A stretch of DNA of 64,000 nucleotides from Sphagnum compactum (lineage: Eukaryota; Bryophyta; Sphagnopsida; Sphagnales), in the NCBI GenBank assembly GCA_965153455.1, contig OZ234496.1, positions 19,460,304 to 19,524,303 of the forward strand. Direction: 5' to 3'. The notes below the pieces were generated by a model, which worked only from the letters and a program-made list of their open reading frames with translations, was not told the DNA's origin and searched no databases. The stretch's first letter is position 1. Each line of letters starts with the position of its first letter. This document shows positions 48,013-60,448 of the stretch, piece by piece. The translations under genes and the position numbers were made by a program.

Positions 48013-50564
48013 TCAGTGTTCCATGAGCTGTTCTGGTGTCTGTGGACCTTCCACATTTTCTTGAATCTTTACATCCCCATGTCCATGCCCCTGCACTGCA
48101 TCACTCTGTGCATTCGCTATGTCCACCACTATCTCCAGTGCTGTGACCAAGACAAAACCCCAAAAACCATCAGATGATGAGACAAAAAGTCATCTCTGCA
48201 TGAAGGTGCAGCGAGGATGTTGGCTAGAAAACACTCATTAGCAGGGCGTGTGGACTCTCTTCAACCAGCATCCTTTTCTTGTTTAGGGCTTCTGATACAC
48301 TGTTGCAAAAAGATGCAGAACAATTTTGCTTGAAAGAAGAAAGAAGCAAAATGGAAACCCTGCACCCACCCACTTTTGGAAAGTGGTAAAATTATGCTCA
48401 AGATTACAGCACCACACTTCACCAGAGAAAAAGTATGTATCAGCTCTGAAGCTTGTCTGCAACTAGAGTTTCCTTGATGCCACCACCATCTCAACAAAAA
48501 ATATCCAAAACTATTTGTGTGACTCTTGGATTTGTGAGTGCTGATGAACATAACAGTGTTGGGGTAGAAAACCTGATTCAAAAGAGCTTTGTGCTGCACG
48601 TAGATGCGGAGACACCAGGCCCCCGAACCACTGCAATGGCTTTGTACTCCCCAGTGCCTGCAAAGTGCAACAAAGTTCTAATCAAGAAGAGAGAGATCGA
48701 CATAGCAGAAAAGAAGTGGAAGAAGAAATCAGAGGGTTTGAGGTGGGAACAGATTCGTCCTTTCCAGGTTGACAGTTACACAACATGGCAGTATTGGATA
48801 CACAAGCAAGAGCAACCTGTGTTGAGGTCTTTGGCTGTAGTTCTGTATCTGTATCTGAATCATCTGTATCACCCATCAGTTTCTTATATGCAATATCCTC
48901 CTCCTGAGACCAATCTGCACCCATGAACAAATATGTGCAGAGTTGTTGAGAACTACTCCATCTGCCCACTGATGTCATCCATTAACCAAAGTTTCTTTCA
49001 CAAAACCAACAGTAATGTAAAGACTTGGCGAGGATGCTGCCTAGCTGTGCAAAACATAAAAGAAAAGGAGATAGCAAAGGAAACTAATTAAGTGGTGGAA
49101 AACCAAAAGAACCAACAAGGCAACAGGAAGAGAAGAAACGAGAAAACACAAAGAACTTTAAGAGCATGATTTTTTCAAGGAACAACTACACAAGTTCTTT
49201 GAACTCTTACTCGCATGCCCAACTGTCTAATCAAGCTAATTAAAGCTCTTCTTTGGAACAAACTGACATGGAACATGCTTGACTGGCACACACCAGATGG
49301 AACAAGCTGGGCTTGCTCTCCTGACTTTGATGAATGGTGGATGTTTCTGGATTTCAAAGTATTCTTTGAAGGTTGATTTGAAATTTGGTCATCTCCATCA
49401 GAGCTTTGCTTCTGCAAAGCAAAGTGTATTGCACAATTGCTTGTTGGTTGAAATACATCCTCTTGATCAACTGCTCACATAAGACATCACCCCATAAGAA
49501 CTCCAGGTGAAATAGTTCAGTGAACAAGGAAGTTCTGAAAAGCCCTCATTATGCAGAAGAGACAACTTTCCCGGCAGACCTTACAACATATTGTGCCAAA
49601 GGTATAGGTTCAACAGAACACCTGCAGTTTCTGGAGCTCCAGAAGAGGGACTGCTTTTGACAGAGACAGAGGCAGAAGCAGCATATGGCTTTAGGCTATA
49701 GAGTGGCTGGCTGATCCGTGCAGGCCCCATGGCATACCGCGCCTGTGCCATCTCCATCCATCCCTGTAACACGTCCCATCTGTCCAACTCAAAGTTAGCA
49801 AGGACTTCAAGACATAAGCTTTCAGTCAAATGCAACAAATATAACAGAACCATGGTACCAGCAGGAAGTAGGAAGCTCAGAGATCAGTTGATGTCTACAA
49901 ACCCACTTTTGCATAAACAACAAAAAGCTTCTCTCTTCCCGCCATGACTCCCACATCAAGGGCCAAATGCACATCTAAATTGCCCAGCAAAGTCCTCATG
50001 TAGCTCATCATCAACAAAAAGCATCTGTCTTCCTGTTGTGCCTTTCATATCATAGACCAAATATGTATCTGAATTGCCAACCAATCCTCATCTAGCTCAT
50101 CATTGACAAAAACCCATCTTCCTGTGCCATCTCTTGTATTAAAAGTCAATCTGCGTATCAAAATTGCCAAGCAATATTCATAAGGTTCCGTACGTTTACA
50201 TCTCCAATGTCTCTTGTCCACATCCCCTCACAGCAATTCAAGTTCTGAGAAGATGGGATGAGGATGAGAGAGAGAGAGAGAGAGTAGAAACCTGGCGTAG
50301 GACTTGGGACAGTGAATCCCTGAGACAGAGTAATTGATGCACTGAATCAAGCCACCGTATCATCTCCATATCCATATCTGAATTCCCGTTGCTCCCCGCA
50401 TCTTGCACATCTTCTCCCATCGTTGTCATATCTTTGACACAGCCTGCATCTTGCACATCTTCTCCCATCGTTGTCATATCTTTGACACAGCCTGCATCTT
50501 GCACATTCTCTCCCATTGTTGTCATATCTTTGACATAGCCCGCATTTTGCACATCTTCTCCCAT
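48013..50564 (-). CDS. VMA22: V-ATPase assembly factor VMA22/CCDC115 homologue, five exons
   Basis: Exons 50564-50292, 49763-49622, 48914-48817, 48657-48573 and 48140-48013 (stop TGA) join with GT-AG introns and consistent phases, giving 726 nt and 241 residues. The ATG at 50564 sits in ACAACCATGGGA, an excellent context. The reading frame stays open upstream, but only through telomere-like leader sequence without an ATG. Residues 1-57 are a tandem repeat of 16 residues (consensus MGEDVQDAGCVKDMTT). Residues 68-91 are helical. The hallmark GWMEMAQARYAMGPARIS spans the exon 2 start, as in CCDC115 (GW...ARARYAMG). PLQWFGGLVSPHLRAAQSSF in exon 4 matches the second conserved block, and an Asp/Glu-rich linker lies between them. 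Family knowledge: VMA22/CCDC115 is an ER/Golgi-associated factor for assembly of the V-ATPase membrane sector. The gene diverges from the PET117-like gene. Confidence 0.85.
50401..50564 (-). repeat. 48-bp coding minisatellite in VMA22 exon 1
   Basis: Three full copies and one partial copy of a 48-bp unit encode the 16-residue repeat with consensus MGEDVQDAGCVKDMTT. Copies differ by a few substitutions (N/D, Y/C, E/N). The length is a multiple of three, so copy-number change keeps the frame. Confidence 0.9.
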
Positions 50565-50940
50565 GGTTGTCTCGTCGTTTGGAGCAGGCAAGAACCCTAA
50601 CCCTAAGTGCAGCTCTAACCCTAATCCTAACTGCAGCACGAATGGTATTCGTTCACGACAAACGCGCTGGCTTTCGTGCGTCGTTCTTTTGTCCGGTAGT
50701 GTCCACAAGGAAGAAGAAGTGCAGTGCAGTGCGTCGAAACTCGAAACAGAAGAAGAGCTGTTGCTCAGTTCCCAAATGGGGAAAGAGATGGTTTCGGGAG
50801 GATGCACCTCGTCCAGAGCAACCTAATTTCAGGGTGTTGTTCCTGGAAGAATTTTCTTGCTTGTCAGTAGAAGCACAGGTACATGTGATTGCCGTAATTT
50901 TTTTTCCCCCTGTGCTGCTACTTTTTCAAGGTCAAGGTGG
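50565..50940. promoter_or_regulatory. Bidirectional promoter/leader between VMA22 and PET117-like genes, with AACCCTAA cluster
   Basis: Only 376 bp separate the two divergent start codons. Positions 50593-50630 hold AACCCTAACCCTAAG followed by CTAACCCTAATCCTAA. These are telo-box/telomere-like motifs that in plants are common in promoters and leaders of housekeeping genes and are bound by Myb-type telomere-repeat factors. Their position, 29 bp upstream of the VMA22 ATG, suggests they lie in its leader. Confidence 0.6.
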
Positions 50941-51132
50941 ATGGACAAGACCGCTGTGGGGTTCCTGGTGGCGGTGTTGGCGATCACAGCGGCAGGCATA
51001 GTGCAAGTGCATACGATGCAGAAGCGAGAGCGTGAAAATCTGCATGCAGGAGTCATACGGGACGAACGATTGATGGCAGACAAGAAACAACAGCAGGAAA
51101 AACAACAACAAGAAGGAGCACATCAAGCATGA
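50941..51132 (+). CDS. PET117: PET117-like cytochrome c oxidase assembly factor
   Basis: This is a 63-residue ORF beginning MDKTAVGFLVAVLAITAAGI, with one N-terminal membrane segment at about residues 5-23. It is followed by a charged helix containing REN-LHAGVIRDERL (residues 31-44) and a Lys/Gln-rich tail. Length, single membrane helix and the GVIRDxER-type motif match PET117, a small mitochondrial inner-membrane chaperone involved in heme A and cytochrome oxidase assembly. The ATG at 50941 is the first one that places the hydrophobic segment at the N-terminus. A possible leader intron has its donor at CACAG/GTACAT (about 50880). The product is small and the similarity rests on a short motif, so other single-pass mitochondrial proteins are possible. 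Confidence 0.65.
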   Translation: MDKTAVGFLVAVLAITAAGIVQVHTMQKRERENLHAGVIRDERLMADKKQQQEKQQQEGAHQA

Positions 51133-54100
51133 AAGTAGCATCAGGTGGTTCTTTCTCTTGTTGGTTCAACTTGGTGTGCGTTGCTCGAACTTTGCTTCAG
51201 AACTGGATCTGGCCACACATTGGAAAAGTGACTCCACACAATGGAATCTGGTAAGGACTTTGTCAGACAGGAGGAATTCAGCAGCTCATAGCATTCATGT
51301 AGATGGCACAATGGTAATGTCTTGTTGCAAACGAGTTCTTGGAGAACTTGGGTGCTTTCAAGAACCACACATTGCCCCTTCAGGTCAGAAACAGCAGTTG
51401 TCATCTTCTCACACTTAGCAAAATGTAAGCTCAAAACTCCCTTTGCCCTTGAAGCCAAAGCTCTTTCTTCAATGGAAAATTCACACACCATTCATTCTGT
51501 TGCAATTTTGAAGACTGCCTTAAACCTCCTCCCTTGGCAATGAGTTGAACATTGCAAATCAATTAGAGATGATCACATGAATTTCATGATCATGTACTAA
51601 ATGAGTGTTGAATTTGTAAGGAGGTTTTTGTTTCAACATGTTGGATTTGATGTTGAGATTGTTGCCATGGTTCTTATGACCTGACAAAAGAAAGATCATT
51701 ACAATGGGTTTGCAATGGGTAGGAATGACTCTGTAATGGGCTTGGAGTGACCATTTTATGGGATCAGTTTTCCTTGAGCATTTGCTGTTGAACAACAGAG
51801 AATGAACTTTGTGAAGAGGCTGGTATTCCAGCTTTATCCTTAAAGTCAGTGTCTTCTTTTTCTTTTGAAAAAATAAAATTATTTGTTTTTAAAATTTGCG
51901 TAGGGTTTTGAGGTTACTGGATAGGAGCTTCATAAAAGCTGGACGCTCTGGTACTGCAAGAAAATGGACATGCAGAAGGCCTATTATCCCTGCAGATTTC
52001 TGAAAGCGAATTGGTTGTTTTCTAAGAGAATGCAAGTCATTGTGTTTGGAAGATTCGGAGTTCATAGCTTTGCAGAATCTTATAAATGGTGCAAAAATCT
52101 GTGGTCTTCATGCCATCAGGTGACTGTTTTGTTCAGTTTTTGCAACTAAGTTGCATCAAAGTATTCGTTTGGAGCAGTAAATTGAATCAAGACACCTGAA
52201 GTTTTCAACCAACATTTCTGAATACATGCTTGCCTAGTGAATCAGTACGCAGTCGGTAGTTGTTGAGCAATTGATAGATACTACTGGGTGGGTTGAATGT
52301 ATACTACTGATCTGTCTCTTGTTCAGCTGAACAAATGGTCTGAATGTTACATAGGAGTGCTGATAATGAATCCACTATCAACCCCATTGCAATCCCTTCC
52401 ATCTCATCCCATGCAGACAATGTTAAGATGTACTTATTGCTCATAAATGAGTGGATATGGTGATTAGTCATTGTCATCCTAACAAATGAATTGTCCTCCC
52501 CAACTTCTAATTCGTTTGAAATCACCAGTTGCTGAAGACCACCTTGTAATTGGCTATGTCAGGACTGGAACCTTTGTGTGCACTTGGGATTTTTAAGGCT
52601 GGACTCAACACCAACTACTGGTTGAAGAAGCAAGCTTTCTGCTCCATGCTGGACCATCAAAGAGGTGAAAACTTTGCTTTCCTGCTGGAGAGATGAGGGG
52701 CTCTAAATTCTGGTGTCATGAGCTGTCTTGTCTCATCACCTGGCTTTGTGAACTAGTTTACACAGTTGTGGACAATCTAATTCTTCTAGAGAGTCTGTGA
52801 TCTGTTGTGCTACATTATAGAAAGATGTTCATCATCTCGAAACAGAAATTGGTAACTGTGATGCTGACCACAGATCAAACCTGGTCAACACGTGTAATGA
52901 AGAATACTTGGCAACTCTTATTACCAAACTGGACAATGGACAATAGTACACTCAGTGTTGACTGCCTTAGGCCCATAATGCGTCTGTCCATCCCAGTTCA
53001 CCGTTTGTACACCTCTGGAGAGGACAGGCATATCGAAGGAATTCACTATTGCAAGTCGTAAACAAGAGTGTTAAAGATGAGATTGGTTCTTTTAAATCCA
53101 AAGCTGCCAGTTCAAAGGGAATAAATCTTAGTGTTGATCAACTGGCATTCAATGGGTCATAAGGAGTCGAGTTGCCACACCATGATCTGCAACCAGTAGG
53201 AGCCCTTCTAATAACACTGGAACATGATGCTGGCCAACATTTATTAATGACTGCATCAATAGGGTGAAATTGAGACCTACATGACCACTGCTGCATACAT
53301 GTTTGTGAAATCTAATTGGAGGTATATGGCAAATGTTCTGGATTCTTGCAGATACTCCATATGTGGGTGTGAAGAATCAAAATTGCCATGAGAATGGACC
53401 ACCAAAGATTAGACCCAAGAACAAGAAGGGCAACCTATTGTATTGAAAACTGCAGTCAAAATCAATTTGTGAAGAAGAGATTGTTCCACCTTTCCTCCCC
53501 AGCTCTGCCATAACACACCCTGTTTCATCAGTGAAAAACAGGAGGCAGTTGCTTTCCACAAAACAGGTTGGCAAGACTCATCCTGACAAAAGAATGTACT
53601 AAATTGGTGTTTGAACGTAACAAGAGTGTCATCAACCTTTGCAGCTGGGAGAATGGCTTGTGCAGCACCATCCTGATGGACCATGGGATGCACTGCCATT
53701 TTGCAACAGCAATTTGTTAGCACATGCAAACTGGCAGTTCAAGAAGTCATTACCCAGCTGAATTTCAAAATTCACTTGACAAGATGTGCACTTTTTTTGA
53801 CACTGGTCTGGCTTTCAGGGAGATTCTTAGACTGTTTTCTTTCATGTCACTGCAGAAAATATTGAAGACTGATCTCAGTTCAGGACCTTATTCATTGGAA
53901 ATGAAGTGTGTGACACAATATTGCAGGTATGTAATTTTGACAATGGACATAGCATGGGGACAGAATGTTTGTGGGTGATAAAAGAAAAATTCCCCCATCT
54001 AAATCATTTTGTCTTTCTCTTGTTCTGTTGAAGACAATATGTTATTTTGGTTGATGATTCATTGTTGGTACATTATAGTCCAGCTAGGTTTTCTGTAGTA

Positions 54101-56459
54101 TAGATTTGGTCTCCCAATCCTAAAGACTAAGTAAAAACATCTATCAACTAATTTCTCGAAGTCTTTTCTAAAACTATGAGTTTGCTTTTAAACAATAAAA
54201 TTGGGGTTGGATTCCAGGCATGGATAAGGTCATGATGCAAGTGGATCAACACGAAGTGCTCCAAATCTCTCAAGATCTCACTACCTTTGTAAGTCTCACA
54301 TTTGCAAGTTCTTTTATGGAAAATTTTGGACTGCTGATGTTCTTAAGCATTGGAGGGTTTGGGAAATGGGCAAAAGCTTTAGAAGTGCTTTTATAGAATA
54401 ATAAATCACATGGAAATCATTTAAAAATCAAGGAATCATGTTTATATTGAAATTGGAGAAGGTGGGTGACATCATATTTGTTGAGAATAAGTTGTATTTT
54501 GGGTATTCCATTTCTAGGAATGGAATTGGTCTCTCTATATTATGGTGCCCTATAACTTCAACGTTTGTCAATGCTTGTACAGGAATTAGTGACAAATAGG
54601 AGTCAATAAGCATTGCAATGTCATGGAACTTTCTCTACATTGAACTAGAGCTATAGTTCCATGAGCTATGTTTTGAGGAATAGAGTTTGTAATGATTAGT
54701 CATGAGTCCAGGTGAACAAAATTGCTTCTTTGTTTATGGGCAAGCTAAAATGGATTGAGTCCTCACAATTGTCTCAAGCTTTTTAGAGCTTGAATGAGAG
54801 TGTCATCTACCTATTTGGTAGGTATACCTCTAGAGCATTGGTAAACATTACAATTAATTCGTTAAGATATAAATTTTGTGATAGAATTGTGACCCAAATT
54901 TACACTTGAAAAGTATTTTGTGAATTTGTTAAGGTATAAGATATAAACTAAAATGTCAAAAACTCTTTGTATGGATTTTGTCCTATATGCCAAAAGAATG
55001 AAGTTGTTTTCCATAAAGTTCTAAAAGATCAATAATCAAAGGTTCTATGCTTAGGGGGTTTCCTTTTGGCACAATGTCTATAGGCCAAAATTGGACATGT
55101 TTTCTCACTAATGTAGGTTTAAAATAAGTCTACTTTAATTTGAAGTTTTCATTTGTATTTCAATCTAATATTAGTTTTTAAAAATTAGTTAAGTTTGTTA
55201 TTAGATACCTTTTCTTCTCCCTTTTTGAAGTCTTGCACATACATATTGATGAAACCCATACATACTTGTGAAGTTTATCTTTGTCCACAACTTTACACAA
55301 TTAGTTCCTACATGTTTTCACTATGAACAAAAAAATTGACTCAAGAAGATATTGTTTACAATATGTTTCATGTTCCTTGTAAAGAATTGGATGGTGTATG
55401 AGTCAAACATTCACATGTTTTATCCAATTGGAAGGTTGTGAACCAAATGAGTTTATTGCATTGATTAATTTAAATATATATGATCCTCATTGTTAGATGA
55501 TAGAGTCTATGATTGTAAATTTTTTGTATAACAAGCTTTAATTGTCATGATCCATAAATGATTTTGTCAAATCAAAAGTAATACTTAGATCATTAATGTG
55601 TTCATTAATAGATGTTAGTTATATTCAATTGTTTGGGTTCAACAAAAGATGGTCCAATTTCATTTGAAATGTGCATATAAGTATATATTGTAAAGAGGAG
55701 AAGACCACGGCCTATCCCATGTATTTTAATGCAACTTGGATATAGTGATGTACTATTTATAGCACATAATTATTTGTATACCTAAGATATAACATATCCT
55801 ATTTACTTAATTTTGTTTCAAGTATTATCATTTACAACAAACATGATATTAACAAACTTGTTTTTCATTGTGTTTTAATTCATCATACATAAGATTTAAG
55901 AATATATTATGACCACATTTTTCATTTTTAATAACTAGAATAAAAACGAGTAATTTTATTGTTTTAAAAATGATTAGATAGTTCATCAAGCTTTTCATTA
56001 TTTTCATATTCCATTTTATGATTGTATAAAAAAATGATAATCCAAAAAATGTTTGTAATGTTAAGTTTTATATTTATGCAATTCATCATATTATTTAATA
56101 TATGAACATGATAGTTTTGGTTATTATTTTGTAACTTGATTAATAATATATTTTACTTATGTTCTAAACCATGAAATAACCCATTTAAAATTATAATAAG
56201 AGTTTCACTAATATTTACATATACATATATCGAAAATTTAGAATAACATTGACATTATTTGATTTTTCAAGCCACAAGCACAAAAATTGAATGACAAAAC
56301 AAAATCATTTTTCATTCCTTAGATAATGGGTTTTCAATTTATGGCATGTTGATTGATATAAAAAGCTTTGACATTATTGACTAATAAAAGTCAAAGTAAT
56401 GATTCAATATATTAAGATAAGTTTTTATTCATGTACGTCAGCACTATGATGATTATAAA

Positions 56460-56645
56460 ATCCAAAGACCTATAGCTTTGGACATTGCAGATCACATGCA
56501 CAATATTCTATTTGAAGTTATGAGCTTTGAGTTACACTTCATTTAAACTTATAAAATTATAATGCACTTGTAGGAAATTATATTCCATAATCAAACACAT
56601 TCTTTTGTATCAAAATAGAAAAAACTCATCTTTGCACTATATTGT
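56460..56645 (+). repeat. Diverged direct repeat, left copy
   Basis: Shares an ordered series of blocks with 58565-58745: ATCCAAA-ACC-ATAG, TATGAGC, TTACACTTCATT-AAACTT, ATAATCAAACA-ATTCTT and ACTCATCTTT. It is about 2.1 kb from its partner, which abuts the zinc-finger gene remnant. Confidence 0.7.
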
Positions 56646-57064
56646 TACAAAAAATGATGAACTTTCAAATTCAAATTTTTGATTAGGAAATGTTTTGACA
56701 AATCAATTCAAATTCACCCTCCAAACATTTAAATTCAAGCTAAATTGCCTTTCAAATTGCTTTCCAAAATTTTGAACTGAACAATTTCAATAAACAACTT
56801 ACAAATTTTAATTTTAGATTGAAAAAAAAATTAAAAATGTGTAATGCACCAAAAGAAGCGCCTTGAAAAATTAGTCCAAATCCACCTTCTAAACATATGA
56901 ATCTAACCCAAATTGCCTTTTAGATCTCTCTTTAAAATTTCAACCTATGAATCATTTATCTAAATAAAGAAAATCATAGATTAAAATTGTTTAGTCCAAA
57001 ATTTTAAGGAAAGATTTTAATTTAAAATTTTGAATAAGGATTCAAAGTTTAGGGTTTTAAGGTT

Positions 57065-57315
57065 TTATGATTTTTAAGGTTTTTTGAATTTTAGGGTTTA
57101 AAATTACATGGGTGTCCCAAGTTAATTTCATTTTTCATTTTAGGATTTTGAATGATGGACTTCCCCATTTTTGAGAGTTTTATTTGTTATGATATATTTA
57201 ATTTTCTCTAATTGTTCACCATTTGAAAAATATATAGAAGGTTTGACTTCAAAGTTGATGGTTAATTTTTTTATTTTTATAAAATTTCAAAGTTTTTGAA
57301 AATGATGTGCTCCTG
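57065..57315 (+). repeat. Repeat of about 230 bp, copy 1
   Basis: This copy begins near TTTAGGGTTTAAAATTACAT and contains TAATTGTTCACCATTTG. The same order of blocks (GGGTTTAAAATTA, TAATTTCATTTTT, ATTGTTCACCATTT, AAATTTCAAAGTTT) recurs at 57385-57605 and 61095-61330. Confidence 0.75.
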
Positions 57316-57384
57316 TATTTTTTAAGCTTGTCATGTTACTGGTGTATTTATTTTTATTTAGGAGTGTAGGTTTGGAAGATATAA

Positions 57385-57605
57385 AAGGTTTAGGGTTTAA
57401 AATTATATGGATGTCACAACCTAATTTCATTTTTTATCTTGGGATTTTGAGGTGACATAACCCCCCATTTTCAAAAGTTCTAATTGTTATGGTGTGTTTA
57501 ATTTTCCCTAATTGTTCACCATTTACAAGATATGGAGAATTTAACTTTCAAATTGATAGTTGATTTTTTTAAAATAAAATTTTTAAGTTTGAAGGTGACT
57601 TACTC
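57385..57605 (+). repeat. Repeat of about 230 bp, copy 2
   Basis: Same block order as the copy at 57065, with GGTTTAGGGTTTAAAATTAT at its start and CCTAATTGTTCACCATTT in the middle. It lies upstream of the zinc-finger gene remnant, in direct orientation to the downstream copy. Confidence 0.75.
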
Positions 57606-58564
57606 CCTATACATGTGATTTTGCCATTATAGTCATAGAGATGTTTTTTTTTTTTGTTTGTAACTTTTTTTTTAGTAATTTTTTATATTTTTATAACTGA
57701 AAAATATTTCTTAAATTCAAACAAAAATAATATTTGAGAAATTAATTTATTCAATGCAATGTACATGGTTTTTTTAATTAACCGCACAAAGGCCAATATA
57801 GTAACAAGTATCACCTACATGCTCATCATAAATCCTTTTCTTTGGTAAATATACATGACCATTGACCTTCATCAACGCCAACCTTAGAATAATATGATGT
57901 CTAATTGTATTAAACATAAAACATTTTACATGCTTCAAAAAATCTTAAATCAATGGTCAATCTTAAAACAGATATAACTTCTAATCATTATATACAAACT
58001 TCGATAGTTCGTTATCCATCAAATGTCATGTTGTAGATTCAGCTACAACTTTAATTGAATCATACACCTACTATAATTAATGTTTCATGAATTTGCCACT
58101 CCACTTATTAGTTTGACGAACAAAAATGTAGGCACTTTATACATAAATAAATGACGCATATTCATTTCTTCCATGAACCTTTATTGCAAATGTTGATATG
58201 TAAAAATGACATTAATATAAAAATTTATTCAAAACATATAACTTAGTAATAATAGGCTCACCCATGCGTTTTCTAGACCTCCAATTCATAACAAATCCAA
58301 TTCAATATAAAGTTAACATCCATTAATCACTATCTGTGTATGAATTATAATTTCAATCTTAATAAAAGCTGACTAAACATATCATTTATCATCGTTTTGT
58401 AACGCTCCATCAAATCTTGCAACTTTTTCAATCTAGTACACATCACATGCATAATAATTAACATATTATTTAACATCTACCTTTATATCACAAAAAGAAT
58501 TTCATGACATAATACCTAATAAACTTTGAGTTCAATTATACATTGGTAAATAATGAGTTTTAAA

Positions 58565-58745
58565 TCCAAAAACCCATAGCCCTACACATTACACATTTCA
58601 TGCATAATTCTCTAAATTTATGAGCCTCGCATTACACTTCATTAAACTTGTAAAACTATAATCGACTTATAAAAGATTAGACCTCATAATTAAACATATT
58701 CTTATGTAATAAAATAAAAGAACCCATCTTTACACACATTGTATT
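58565..58745 (+). repeat. Diverged direct repeat, right copy
   Basis: Partner of the segment at 56460. It ends just before the GC-richer sequence that precedes the zinc-finger gene remnant and may belong to the 5' region of that unit. Confidence 0.7.
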
Positions 58746-58981
58746 CAAGAAGAAGAAAACGACAGCTACCATCACATTCTTCGATGGCTTTGTTGCAAGG
58801 AAATGGCGACTTTCGCCTTTTTTGGTGGTTTTGCTACAAAAAAGGTGACGGCAGCAATGTCGTCGCATTCCTCTATGCTAGTGATTTCGATTTTAGTTTT
58901 TTTGTTGGTGCTTATGGTTTAGTTTATTAAAATTGACAATTAAGAATGAAAATGTGGTTCTTGTTTAGGGTTGAAGGTGAA

Positions 58982-60448
58982 ATGGCTAGGGGAGGGAGAT
59001 TAAAGAAAAGTGGTGGTGGTGAATTTGAAGTCCATAAGCAAAATGTTACTACATCATATGAGGAAATTGTTGAGCCAAATGTTGGTGTTGCAAAGGAGGC
59101 AATTGTTCAGCTAAATGTTGTTGCATCAGATACGGTAATTACTGAATAAAATGTTGTTGCATCAAATGCGATATTTGCTCAGCAAAATGTTGCTACATTA
59201 GATACAACAATTGTTGACCAAAATGTTGTTGCATCAGATGAACCAATTGATGAGCAAAATGGTGTTCTATCATAATTGAGACACAAGGATGACAGTTTGT
59301 AATATAGATTGATCTAGAATTTATAAACATTAGATTAAATGCAGATTAAAACATTTGTACAAGTTTTATGAAGTTTAATTACATTTGCACCTTCCATCAT
59401 TTGTTGGAAGGTGCGGGATTTTTTTGTCTAATTTTTTTATTGCAATACCTAAAAATAGTTAATGTTTACAAGGGTAGTATGTGATTTTATGTTTTGTAAT
59501 TCCTGCATTCTACTTTTTGAACTCTCATTTTTTTGTTAAGTCCGAAAGTTGAAACTAACTAGGCTTCTCAGCCACCGGCACCCTCTTGTCCACCTAATTT
59601 GGTTCGGAAGGACAAAAAATGTACGAAGGTTGGGTCGAAATGGAAGTGCAAAATTGGCACTTGCATTGTTGCATATTGTGCCAAATGGTTGTTGACCAAG
59701 CATTTGAAGGAGGTGCATGGCTTGGTGGCAGAAAATATCAAACCTGGGAAGCCTTTAACTTCTACAGGAGGTCCTCAACAACAAAACCATGTCACAATGA
59801 ATGCTCACATCTTGGGAAATGCAAAGGTGGATTGATCAAAAGGTTACTAGTCGCGCTCGTGCCAAAACAGAGCGCAAGTGGAATAACCTGGTAGCTGTTG
59901 CGAAACAATGTCCACCATTCCCAAAACTTGCTTTGGTCAAATTAGCTTTAGAGCAATTGTTGAAGGTGTTGGGTCTTAATGCCCCGGGTGTGGGCAGTGT
60001 GCCTCGAGATGCAACATCACGGATGGAGAAGGATGAAGATTTATAAGGGATGATTCGATTCACCCATTGTGTATATGCACAACAATTGAAGATGGCATGG
60101 GATGTCAAAAATTGGGATCGAGAGTTCAAAAAAACAAGTCGAACAAAACAGATAGCAGATGTTTTGGATTTTCATGTATCTAGAATGATTCATGGAAGGT
60201 AAGAAACAATAATAATCAATGTTTATTGTTTTTTATTGTATTTCATCCAAGGTGTGTTAGGGCTTAATTTGGTGGTTTTGAATGTTCATAGGGTTTAGGA
60301 CAAAACAAAAGAGGACTTTGTTATAAATGCAGTTCAGGTTGAGATGCAACGCTACCATTTTTACACTGCTCGTCATGCAACAAAGGCTGCAAATGCAGCA
60401 ACTGCATACCGAGCTAAACACAGGATTGTAAATACTAATATGGGTTAG
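58982..60448 (+). pseudogene. Decayed multi-exon gene: 12-residue tandem repeats, then C2H2 zinc finger; function unknown
   Basis: An ORF from ATG 58982 (MARGGRLKKSGGGEFEVHKQ) runs into a tandem repeat of 12 codons (NVVASDxxIxEQ) whose third copy has TAA (59147) where other copies have CAA or similar. After an AG acceptor near 59562 comes ASQPPAPSCPPNLVRKDKKC and a finger with C-X4-C-X12-H-X4-H spacing (CKIGTCIVAYC, then HLKEVH). A frame change between about 59770 and 59840 leads to KVTSRARAKTERKWNNLVAV, an in-frame TAA at 60044, and GMIRFTHCVYAQQLKMAWDV up to a donor at 60197. The exon from 60292 has TAG at 60296, then DKTKEDFVINAVQVEMQRY, ending at 60448. The lesions (three stops and a shift) argue for a dead copy. 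I do not recognise the family. Confidence 0.55.
59042..59257 (+). repeat. 36-bp coding minisatellite, six copies
   Basis: Six consecutive units of exactly 36 bp start at 59042, 59078, 59114, 59150, 59186 and 59222, followed by a partial unit that ends in TAA at 59273. Each encodes NVxASDxxIxEQ. The repeat keeps perfect register through the premature stop in copy three, so the stop is recent relative to the expansion. Confidence 0.9.

Larger units (their letters stand above)
51133..58564. other. No gene recognised
   Basis: 51133-54000 has balanced, transcript-like composition. A plus-strand frame at 53730-53970 includes FQNSLDKMCTFFDTGLAF, but no family or splice model can be supported. 54000-58564 is strongly AT-rich and contains the 230-bp and 185-bp repeats listed separately. 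Confidence 0.4.

Noticed and set aside
50567-51001. 144-codon plus-strand frame upstream of the PET117-like start
   Set aside because: Begins in telomere-like leader repeats without an ATG, is low-complexity basic, and runs out of frame with the conserved small protein. Probably 5' untranslated sequence.
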